DNA of 20,110 nt from Chloroflexota bacterium (lineage in GTDB: Bacteria; Chloroflexota; Limnocylindria; Limnocylindrales; CSP1-4): contig JAKAMV010000071.1 of the NCBI GenBank assembly GCA_021812735.1, forward strand, positions 1-20,110. The letters run 5' to 3'. The notes beneath the pieces were generated by a model. The model did no database searches. It was not told the origin of the DNA and saw only the letters and a list, made by a program, of their open reading frames with translations. Each line of letters opens with the position of its first letter. The first letter of the stretch is position 1. This document shows positions 7,021 to 13,352 of this stretch, in pieces. The position numbers and the translations under genes are program-made.

Positions 7021-8729
7021 TCGGCCGTCATCTGGTAGATGCGCTCGATGTCCCACGCGCCTGGCGTGGGCACTGGGGTGTTCTGCATCGGGACGTCGAT
7101 CACGGTAGGCCGTGCACCGGCGATAGCCTGTGTAAGGGCGGGCCCTAGTTCATCCGCCCGCTCGATGCGCGTGCCATCGGCACCACAGGCCTTCGCCCAC
7201 GCCGCGTAGTCGGGCGAGTAGGCCTCTCCTTGGCGCCGGAACTCGGTGCCGTATCCGGTCCCGTAGTGCTTGCGCTCAAGCCCCGCGATCGTGCCGAAAG
7301 CTGCGTTGTTCATGACGACCCAGATGGGGGCGACGCCCATCTCAACAGCGGTGGGGACGACACTGGGATTGGATCCGAACGCACCATCGCCGACCAGCGC
7401 AATCACCGGTCTGCCTCGGGTCGCCGCAGCGACTCCGAGCGCGGCAGCAGGACCGAAGCCCATGGTGGAGAAGCCACCTGGCGTCAGGAACGACGAAGGG
7501 TCATCGATCGGGTATTGCTGCGCGACCCCGTTCTTGTTCCATCCCACATCGGTGACGAGGACCGCACGCCGCGCAACCCGGCGGACGTCGGCAAGGATCC
7601 GTTCGGGCAGCAGCGGATAGGCGCTGGACGTCGCATTGGCCAACGAGGTCTCCAGGAACTCGAACCGTTCCCGTTGGATGCGGGTCCAGTCGAACCGGTG
7701 GCGGACGGGGGCCAGTCTTCCGGCCGCGGCCGCAATACGCGCCAGAGCCGCCCGGGCATCGCTGACCGCGGCGATCGAGGCCGGGTAGTTGCGTCCGGGT
7801 TCCGTCGGGTCGATGTCCAGGTGGATCAGTCGGGTCGGCGGGATCCTGAACGTGACCCCCGGTTCCCAGCTGCTCGCGTCGGTCTCGGGGAACCTCGTCC
7901 CAACCGCCAGGATGACATCTGCCTCGCTGGCCATCCGGTTGGCCACCGGACCGCCCCAGAACCCGATCATGCCGACCAGCCGTTCATGGTCGGGCGGGAG
8001 CACGCCAGCGCCCATCAGCGTGTGTGCCACGGGCAGATCAAGCACCTCCGCCACACGGCGAGCTTCACGGGTCGCCCTGCGCGTTCCCCCACCCGCGACG
8101 AAAAGTGGACGCTCAGCCTCTGCAAGCGCCAGCGCGATCGCGTCGGCGAGCTCGTCGGTTATCGTCGGCGGCTCGATCGGCGACGCTGGCCAGACGTCGG
8201 CCTCGAGCGGCTCCGCCAGCACATCCATGGGGATGGAGACGAGAACTGGGCCCGGGCGGCCGGCGAGCATCGTATCCCAGGCGCGCGCCAGAGTCCTTGG
8301 GAGTTGATCGGCTCGCGTGACGCGCCAGGCGCGTTTCACGAACGGCTCGTAGACACGCGTCTGGTCTGCGTCGCGCCGCAGGTTCATCTCCTGATGAGGC
8401 CCACGACCCTCCAGGTACGTAGGAACATCGCCCGCAATGACGAAAAGGGGCACAGAGTCGAAACCGGCAGTCGCGACGGCGGTCGTCGCATTGGTCAGAC
8501 CGGGACCCACATGGGTCACAAGGACACCCGGGTGACCGCTGGACCGTGCGTAGCCGTCCGCAGCGTGCCCCGCGACCTGCTCGTGCCTCGCTGTCACGAA
8601 TCGCGGCCTGCCCCTGCGCTCGAGGGCCGCCAGAAGCGAGATGTTGGTGTGACCGCATAGGCCGAAGACGAGCTCAACCCCCCGATCATCCAGAAACCCT
8701 GAGATGTGGTCGGCCACGGTTGCGGTCAC
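7017..8729 (-). CDS. ThDP-dependent acetolactate synthase/oxalyl-CoA decarboxylase-family enzyme
   Basis: 570 residues with the three-domain order of the family. The N-terminal pyrimidine-binding domain carries the activating glutamate E50 in ARHEQVAGHAADGYAR. A central FAD/CoA/ADP-type domain spans about 190-345. The C-terminal diphosphate domain has the ThDP-Mg motif GDGAFG (447-452) to NNAAFG (474-479). No FAD-specific feature can be asserted. Relatives include acetolactate synthase, oxalyl-CoA decarboxylase, 2-hydroxyacyl-CoA lyase, benzoylformate decarboxylase and sulfoacetaldehyde acetyltransferase. There is no small regulatory subunit nearby, which argues against branched-chain amino-acid biosynthesis. 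The GTG start overlaps the CaiB stop as GTGA and has GGAGAG upstream. Between a CoA-transferase and an aldehyde dehydrogenase, an acyl-CoA decarboxylase or 2-hydroxyacyl-CoA lyase is the most natural role (inference). Confidence 0.88.
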   Translation of the reverse strand: MTATVADHISGFLDDRGVELVFGLCGHTNISLLAALERRGRPRFVTARHEQVAGHAADGYARSSGHPGVLVTHVGPGLTNATTAVATAGFDSVPLFVIAGDVPTYLEGRGPHQEMNLRRDADQTRVYEPFVKRAWRVTRADQLPRTLARAWDTMLAGRPGPVLVSIPMDVLAEPLEADVWPASPIEPPTITDELADAIALALAEAERPLFVAGGGTRRATREARRVAEVLDLPVAHTLMGAGVLPPDHERLVGMIGFWGGPVANRMASEADVILAVGTRFPETDASSWEPGVTFRIPPTRLIHLDIDPTEPGRNYPASIAAVSDARAALARIAAAAGRLAPVRHRFDWTRIQRERFEFLETSLANATSSAYPLLPERILADVRRVARRAVLVTDVGWNKNGVAQQYPIDDPSSFLTPGGFSTMGFGPAAALGVAAATRGRPVIALVGDGAFGSNPSVVPTAVEMGVAPIWVVMNNAAFGTIAGLERKHYGTGYGTEFRRQGEAYSPDYAAWAKACGADGTRIERADELGPALTQAIAGARPTVIDVPMQNTPVPTPGAWDIERIYQMTAE

Positions 8730-9937
8730 GGCGTTCTCTCCATCTGCTCGGCGATCTCCGCGAGGATCGCCTGGGTGTCCTGGCCAACATCAGCGCCCAG
8801 GCTCGGCCTCCAGGCGGGCATTCGTGACAGTTTCGGCACGATTCCTGGTGTCAGCACCGGCCGATCCAGACGCTCATCGAAGACGGGAACGATCATCTCG
8901 CGCTGCTGGAACTGTGGCTCATTGACGATGTCAGCGATGCTGTTGATGCGGCCGACGGGAATGCGCTCTCGGCGTAACACGCCCAGCACTTGCTCCGACG
9001 AGTTCCGGATGGTCCAGGCTTCGATCGCGGCATCCAGCTCGGCGGCGCGTCGCACGCGGCCCGGATTACGCTGCAACTCGGGATCCTCGCCCAGGTCGGG
9101 TCGACCGATCACGGCGGCAAGGCGCCGGAAGAGGGGCGTGCTATTAGCCCCGACGACGACGTACACACCGTCCGCGCACCGGTACATGTTGGTCGGGGCC
9201 GAGTTGTGGGCGATGTTCCCGGTGCGCTCGCGAACGACGCCAGCGTAGCTGTACTCGGGCAGCACGCCCTCGAGCAGACTGAACACGCTCTCGACAAGCG
9301 CAACGTCAACTACCTGACCGCGCCCGGTGCGATCCCGATCGCGGAGCGCCAGGAGCGCCCCGATCACTGCGTAGAGCGCAGCGATCGAGTCTCCCAGGCT
9401 AAGACCGACTCGTGCCGGTGGGCTGTCGGGGTCACCTGTCAGGTACCGCATGCCGCCGACAGCCTCGCCGATCGTGCCGAAGCACGCCTGGTCCGCAAGT
9501 GGACCCGTCTGTCCGAATCCAGAGATCCGGACGATCACCAGTCCGGGGTTGAGCTCCTGGAGCTGCTTCGGACCGAGCTCCCACTGCTCGAGTCGGCCTG
9601 GTCGGAAGTTCTCGATCAGAATGTCGGCGGTGGCGGCCAGCGTCCTGACCGTGCGTTGCGCTGTCGGTTCATGCAGGTCAAGCGCGAGGGACCGCTTGCC
9701 ACGTCCCTGGACCAACGACCACAGGCTGCCGTGTCCGTCAACCTGCCGTCCCCACTCGCGCAACGGGTCACCGGTGCCCGGCTGCTCAATCTTGATAACG
9801 TCCGCACCGTAGTCCGCGAGCAACCGTCCGGCAAATGGCCCAGCGATCAGGGTGCCGAGTTCAAGCACACGCACCCCCTCAAGCGGTGCGCGATCTTCGT
9901 TGGGGCCCGGGAACCCTGTTGCGCTCTCCATGGCCAT
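8726..9937 (-). CDS. CaiB/BaiF family CoA-transferase (class III)
   Basis: 403 residues from the chosen ATG. The N-terminal Rossmann segment reads LEGVRVLELGTLIAGPFAGR and is followed by DYGADVIKIEQPGTGD, GRGKRSLALDL and the ILIENFRPG motif, all typical of class III CoA-transferases. The candidate catalytic aspartate is D183 in GLSLGDS, which resembles the GDS surroundings of the active-site Asp in formyl-CoA:oxalate transferase. Members move CoA between carboxylic acids through an Asp-CoA mixed anhydride. The frame is open 49 codons further up to 10084, but those codons would cross the divergent regulator's start and have no family similarity. The ATG at 9937 (or 9931) is therefore preferred. 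A TAGAAT -10 box ends 6 nt before it, which suggests a leaderless transcript. First gene of the minus-strand operon. Confidence 0.9.
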   Translation of the reverse strand: MAMESATGFPGPNEDRAPLEGVRVLELGTLIAGPFAGRLLADYGADVIKIEQPGTGDPLREWGRQVDGHGSLWSLVQGRGKRSLALDLHEPTAQRTVRTLAATADILIENFRPGRLEQWELGPKQLQELNPGLVIVRISGFGQTGPLADQACFGTIGEAVGGMRYLTGDPDSPPARVGLSLGDSIAALYAVIGALLALRDRDRTGRGQVVDVALVESVFSLLEGVLPEYSYAGVVRERTGNIAHNSAPTNMYRCADGVYVVVGANSTPLFRRLAAVIGRPDLGEDPELQRNPGRVRRAAELDAAIEAWTIRNSSEQVLGVLRRERIPVGRINSIADIVNEPQFQQREMIVPVFDERLDRPVLTPGIVPKLSRMPAWRPSLGADVGQDTQAILAEIAEQMERTP

Positions 9938-9942
9938 CCCGT

Positions 9943-9971
9943 ATTCTAGAACTCGTTTCGGCGTAGCGGAA
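9943..9971 (-). promoter_or_regulatory. Candidate promoter of the minus-strand operon, leaderless geometry
   Basis: The -10 box TAGAAT occupies 9943-9948 on the minus strand and a weak -35 TTCCGC occupies 9966-9971, with 17 nt between. The predicted start of transcription falls at about 9936-9937, exactly on the ATG of the CoA-transferase. No Shine-Dalgarno sequence precedes that ATG. Confidence 0.5.
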
Positions 9972-9972
9972 C
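9955..9972. promoter_or_regulatory. Candidate IclR operator
   Basis: GTTTCG-GCGTAG-CGGAAC is an 18-bp inverted repeat with one mismatch between half-sites (GTTTCG against GTTCCG). It covers the -35 box and spacer of the predicted minus-strand promoter. A further perfect CGAAAC half-site lies at 9985-9990, in inverted orientation to 9955-9960. A palindrome in the gap between an IclR gene and the divergent operon is the usual place for the IclR operator. Confidence 0.5.
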
Positions 9973-10019
9973 AATAGAGGCACGCGAAACACGCTGTCAA
10001 GGGAGCGGGGGATCTCGCC

Positions 10020-10874
10020 ATGTCGGTTCTCGAGCGAGCCACGCGCATCCTCGACCGTGTCTGCGAGGCATCCGGCCCAGTCACGCTGACGGACGTCGCG
10101 CGCGATCTGCGTGAGCCGCGGTCGACGGTTCATCGCCTGCTGGCTGATCTCGTCGACCTGGGCCTGCTCACGCGCATGGACGGCGTCACGTATGTGCCTG
10201 GGCCCCGCCTGGCCCAGTGGGGTGAGGTGGCGGCCCGCACGCTCGACCTCGCGCAGATCTCGCGACCACTGCTGGAGCACCTACGTGACCGTACGGGCGA
10301 GAGTGTGCGACTCTACGTCCGAGACGGAGACAGTCGGATCTGTGCAGCTACCGTGGAAGGAACATTCGAGCTGCGCCACATCACCCCGGTCGGACGCCGC
10401 TTGCCACTGCGGGTGGGCGCCGCGGGCAAGTTGCTCCTCGCCTTTGCCGAGGACGACCTTCAGCAGCGAGAACTTGCGCTTGCCGTGACTGACCCCGTCT
10501 CACCCGGCGCGTTGCCCGCGGTCGAGCTCGAGAGACAACTGGCGGAGATCCGCGCATCCGGGTGGTCCGTCTCAACGGCCGAGCGCGAGGAGGGCCTGGC
10601 GGCCGCATCCGTTGCCGTTCGCGACCGGACGGGACGGGTCGTGGGCGCCCTGTCGATCTCGGGTCCCTCAAGCCGCTTGTCGCCGGCGCGCCTGCAGTCC
10701 ATGCGACCGATCATGGAAGAAGAGGCTTCACGGCTGAGCCGGATGCTCGGCTGGGAAGGGACAACGCCAGCCACCGACGCAACCGTCGCTGCCTCACCCG
10801 CGGCGCGCACGCCCCGTGAGCCGGACGTTGAAACGCCGGTTACCAGCGGTCCGATGCTTGCGAAGACCTCTTGA
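10020..10874 (+). CDS. IclR family transcriptional regulator
   Basis: 284 residues. The N-terminal winged helix-turn-helix (residues 1-65) reads VLERATRILDRVCEA, then TLTDVARDLREPRSTVHRLL, then a wing ending in TYVPGPRL. The C-terminal IclR effector domain (about 75-250) shows RHITPVGRRLPLRVGAAGKLLLAF and EREEGLAAASVAVRDRTGRVVGALSISGP, both family signatures. IclR proteins bind DNA as dimers/tetramers and respond to small organic acids, often the substrate of the neighbouring catabolic genes. It is transcribed divergently from the CoA-transferase operon across 82 nt, so it likely regulates itself, the minus operon and possibly the Liv operon. A Pro/Thr/Ala-rich tail of about 35 residues after the domain (from residue 250) is unusual. 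AAGGGAG lies upstream of the ATG. Confidence 0.95.
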   Translation: MSVLERATRILDRVCEASGPVTLTDVARDLREPRSTVHRLLADLVDLGLLTRMDGVTYVPGPRLAQWGEVAARTLDLAQISRPLLEHLRDRTGESVRLYVRDGDSRICAATVEGTFELRHITPVGRRLPLRVGAAGKLLLAFAEDDLQQRELALAVTDPVSPGALPAVELERQLAEIRASGWSVSTAEREEGLAAASVAVRDRTGRVVGALSISGPSSRLSPARLQSMRPIMEEEASRLSRMLGWEGTTPATDATVAASPAARTPREPDVETPVTSGPMLAKTS

Positions 10875-10900
10875 CAAGTCGCCCGGGGCTGGTCAACCAT
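10871..10900 (+). promoter_or_regulatory. Weak candidate promoter for the transporter operon
   Basis: A perfect -35 hexamer TTGACA (10871-10876) overlaps the end of iclR. The only hexamer at suitable distance, AACCAT after 18 nt, is a poor -10 match. If used, it would give a leader of about 250 nt. The 282-nt stretch to the next start has no credible reading frame and also holds the hairpin at 11056-11078. Confidence 0.2.
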
Positions 10901-11055
10901 TGGCCGGTCTGTTCCCACTACTCGCACAGGGCTCCTGATATGTGGGATCGGAGGTGGAGCCGAGACAGACACCCCAGCCCGCAGGAGCGGACCTACAGGG
11001 GCACACGAGGACGGTCCGGCGACGCGCGAACGCCCCACCCCGTGCGTTAACCCCA

Positions 11056-11078
11056 GGCGCAGGCTGTCGCCCTGCGCC
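11056..11078 (+). other. 8-bp hairpin in leader of the solute-binding protein gene
   Basis: GGCGCAGG (11056-11063) pairs perfectly with CCTGCGCC (11071-11078) around a 7-nt loop. It is GC-only except one pair and has no U-tract after it. It could be a terminator for iclR or a stabilising/regulatory element in the leader of the transporter mRNA. Confidence 0.4.
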
Positions 11079-11140
11079 GCCCAGCGTCTCATCGCCATCC
11101 ACGCGTGAAGCAGGGATCGACAATCGACCGGTCCCCGCTC

Positions 11141-11146
11141 AGGAGG
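11141..11146 (+). promoter_or_regulatory. Consensus ribosome-binding site deciding the SBP start
   Basis: AGGAGG is a full anti-16S match. The first ATG at 11148 is only 1 nt away, too close to initiate. The ATG at 11157 is 10 nt away, so 11157 is the probable start. Confidence 0.7.
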
Positions 11147-11156
11147 AATGCGCTCG

Positions 11157-12338
11157 ATGCATGGCACCGGTCTACGGGGGGGAGCACGCTACGTTCTCGC
11201 GGCGACCGCGATCATCGCGCTCATCGCCGGATGCAGCTCGTCCGCAGCAACCAGCGCTCCAGCCAGCGCCGCGGCCGCTGCAGCAGCCTCGTCTGCTTCC
11301 AGCGGGCCGATTAGGATCGCGATCATCGACGCCCAAAGCGGCCAGCTGAGCTCGCTGGGCGTCGACGAAGTGCAGGGTGTGAAGCTCGCCGTCAATGCGG
11401 CCAACGCCGCGGGCGGCATCGACGGTCGCCAGATCCAGCTCACGGTGTTCGATGACAAGGGCGACCCGACGACCTCCACGAACGTGGCTGAGGCGGTGGT
11501 CAGCGGCGGATACATCTTCGTCTTCGGCACCGCCGAATCGACGGACTCGCTGGCGATCGCGCCGATCCTCGAGAAGGCGCAGATACCAATGATCACGTCA
11601 GGTCAGGCGGATGCGCTCGCCAACCTGCACGATCCCTTCATGTTCCTTAATACCCCGACGAGCAGCGCGTTCGACCAGACGCTCGCGAACTACGCCGTGA
11701 CGACCAAGGGCTATAAGAAGATCGCGATGATCACGAACAACGACTCGTACGGTAAGAGCGAACATGACGCGTTCCTGGCCGCGCTCAAGGGCTTGGGCGT
11801 AACGCCAGTCGCTGATCAGATTGTCACCCCGGACCAGAAGGACTTCAGCGCAGCCTTGACGTCGATCCGTCAGACCAATCCTGACGTGCTGTTCATCGGC
11901 GCCGAGGAGGTCGAGAGCGGGCTCATTGTCAACCAGGCGAAGAGCCTGGGACTCACAGCGCAGATCATGGGTGGCGCACCCATCTTCGCCGTCCCATTCC
12001 TGCAGACGGCCGGTGCGAACGCCAACGGATGCATCGGCACGTCCCCTTATCTGGGTAACAACGTTAACGCCAAGACCAAAGCGTTCGCGGCAGCGATCGA
12101 GAAGGCGTACGGCGTCACTCCCGACCTTCACCAGGCGAAGGCTTATGACGGCGCTGAGATCGTCATCATGGCCCTGAAGCAGACGCACGGCCAAGGCGGA
12201 CTGGCTCTAGCTAACGCGATCCGGGCCACCAAATACGACGGGCTCGTTGGGCAGTTCAACTTCGACGCGAACGGCGTTGGGGTTCACCAGACCCAGCTCG
12301 GTATGATCCAGAACGGGCAGGTCGTTCCTCTGCAGTGA
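11157..12338 (+). CDS. Branched-chain amino acid-type ABC transporter substrate-binding lipoprotein
   Basis: 393 residues from the second ATG. A lipoprotein signal peptide (arginines at 7 and 11, hydrophobic 13-24) ends in the lipobox LIAGC with C26. A Ser/Ala-rich spacer of about 22 residues follows, then a type I periplasmic-binding fold (Peripla_BP_6). Typical segments are IRIAIIDAQSGQLSSLGVDE, AAGGIDGRQIQLTVFDDKGD, the hinge region with ITNNDSYGKSEHDAF, and YDGAEIVIMAL near the end. It would be anchored outside the cytoplasmic membrane and hand substrate to LivH/LivM. This family binds Leu/Ile/Val, amides, urea, aromatic acids and other small carboxylates, so ligand identity is open. The gene is clearly less GC-rich than its neighbours, with Lys/Asn/Thr-rich composition as expected for an exported abundant protein. 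Confidence 0.93.
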   Translation: MHGTGLRGGARYVLAATAIIALIAGCSSSAATSAPASAAAAAAASSASSGPIRIAIIDAQSGQLSSLGVDEVQGVKLAVNAANAAGGIDGRQIQLTVFDDKGDPTTSTNVAEAVVSGGYIFVFGTAESTDSLAIAPILEKAQIPMITSGQADALANLHDPFMFLNTPTSSAFDQTLANYAVTTKGYKKIAMITNNDSYGKSEHDAFLAALKGLGVTPVADQIVTPDQKDFSAALTSIRQTNPDVLFIGAEEVESGLIVNQAKSLGLTAQIMGGAPIFAVPFLQTAGANANGCIGTSPYLGNNVNAKTKAFAAAIEKAYGVTPDLHQAKAYDGAEIVIMALKQTHGQGGLALANAIRATKYDGLVGQFNFDANGVGVHQTQLGMIQNGQVVPLQ

Positions 12339-12368
12339 CGGCGACCCGTCTCTGACGTAGTCGAGGCC

Positions 12369-12433
12369 CCACAGGCGTCGGCTGGACGCGGACCACGGGT
12401 CGAATGATCCCCGGGTCCTTCCGACGCCTGTGG
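12369..12433 (+). terminator. Long nested hairpin between SBP and permease genes (attenuator/terminator)
   Basis: CCACAGGCGTCGG (12369-12381) and CCGACGCCTGTGG (12421-12433) are perfect 13-bp inverted repeats. The 39 nt between them hold an inner helix, GGACC (12390-12394) with GGTCC (12414-12418), extended by CGGG/CCCG. It lies 30 nt after the SBP stop. It may protect the SBP message from 3' decay and reduce read-through into livH, giving the usual excess of binding protein over permease. Confidence 0.7.
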
Positions 12434-12479
12434 CCGGTGTCTCGGCCATCTTCTGCATCTGGTCGCTAGCACGGAGCCT

Positions 12480-13352
12480 GTGGTGGAGGTACTCGTCCAG
12501 ACGGTGGTCGGGGGGCTCACCTTCGGGGCCATCTACGCCCTCGTTGCGCTGGGCTTCAGCCTGATCTACCGCACAATGGCCTTAGTCAATTTCGCCCACG
12601 GCGACGTGCTGATGCTGGGCGCATACCTCGGCACGACGATGATCTTGAGCTTCCAGCTCCCTTTCATCGTCGCGCTGGTGGCTTCCACGCTGCTGACGTC
12701 GGCAGTTGGCGTGGGCATGGAGAGGATCCTGCGCCCTCTTGAGAACAAAGACCTCGATCTGATGCTCATCGGCACACTGGGTTTTGGGATCGTGCTCGAG
12801 AGCGTGGCGATTATCGTGTGGGGCCCGGCCGGCCAAGCCGTGCACCTCCCGATCGCTGGTGTCCCGATTGACATCTCGGGGATACTCGTGCAGCCGTACG
12901 ACCTGATGGTGCTGGCGGTGGCGGCAGTAATCGCCGTGGCCCTCTACCTGTTCCTCAGTCGGACCAAGCTAGGCCTCGCAATGCAGGCATCCGCGATGGA
13001 CTTCCAGGCGGCTTCCGCGATGGGCATCGACGTCGGCCGTATGAACGCTATTGCGTTCGCCATCGGCTCCGGTCTGGCCGCCATCGCCGGCAACTTCGCG
13101 GCGCCCCTGCTATACGTGGAGCCCACCATCGGCGTCTCACTGGGCATCAGGGCGTTCGCGGCAGCCATGCTGGGCGGGTTCGGTAGCATCCCCGGGGCTA
13201 TCGTTGGAGGGCTGACCATCGGCCTTCTGGACTCCTTCGCTACAGGCATGTTTCAGGGATACGGCGAGGTCGTCACTTTCGTCGTGTTCGCACTCCTGAT
13301 CTCGCTGCGCCCGACTGGCATCTTCGGCGAGCAAACGATCAGTCGCGCATGA
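12480..13352 (+). CDS. livH: Branched-chain amino acid-type ABC permease LivH
   Basis: 290 residues, the usual LivH length, with about eight hydrophobic helices. Family segments: GGLTFGAIYALVALGFSLIYRTMALVNFAHGD at the N-terminus (approximately residues 11-42), the cytoplasmic coupling region with SRTKLGLAMQASAMDFQAASAMGIDV, and AAMLGGFGSIPGAIVGGLTIG near the C-terminus. It forms the transmembrane channel with LivM. The start is one of two tandem GTG codons at 12480 and 12483; GGAG at 12473-12476 is better spaced for the second. The stop overlaps the LivM start as ATGA. It follows the strong hairpin after the binding-protein gene. Confidence 0.94.
   Translation: MVEVLVQTVVGGLTFGAIYALVALGFSLIYRTMALVNFAHGDVLMLGAYLGTTMILSFQLPFIVALVASTLLTSAVGVGMERILRPLENKDLDLMLIGTLGFGIVLESVAIIVWGPAGQAVHLPIAGVPIDISGILVQPYDLMVLAVAAVIAVALYLFLSRTKLGLAMQASAMDFQAASAMGIDVGRMNAIAFAIGSGLAAIAGNFAAPLLYVEPTIGVSLGIRAFAAAMLGGFGSIPGAIVGGLTIGLLDSFATGMFQGYGEVVTFVVFALLISLRPTGIFGEQTISRA

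Noticed and set aside
7021..7056. 12-codon N-terminal extension of the aldehyde dehydrogenase
   Set aside because: It would overlap the ThDP gene by 40 nt, while the internal ATG gives the 4-nt overlap seen throughout the operon.
7230..8660. 476-codon plus-strand open frame opposite the ThDP enzyme gene
   Set aside because: It is a shadow of a gene with intact ThDP motifs, with Arg/Gly/Asp-rich composition and no start signal.
7017..8729. Reading the ThDP enzyme as acetolactate synthase for valine/isoleucine synthesis
   Set aside because: There is no regulatory small subunit, ilvC or ilvD nearby, and the neighbours are catabolic CoA enzymes.
8990..9949. 319-codon plus-strand open frame opposite the CaiB gene
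   Set aside because: Same reason: antisense to a well-supported CoA-transferase, with no family similarity seen.
9938..10084. 49-codon N-terminal extension of the minus-strand CoA-transferase
   Set aside because: It would run through the control region and the divergent iclR start. The extra residues have no CaiB similarity, and a -10 box lies inside it.
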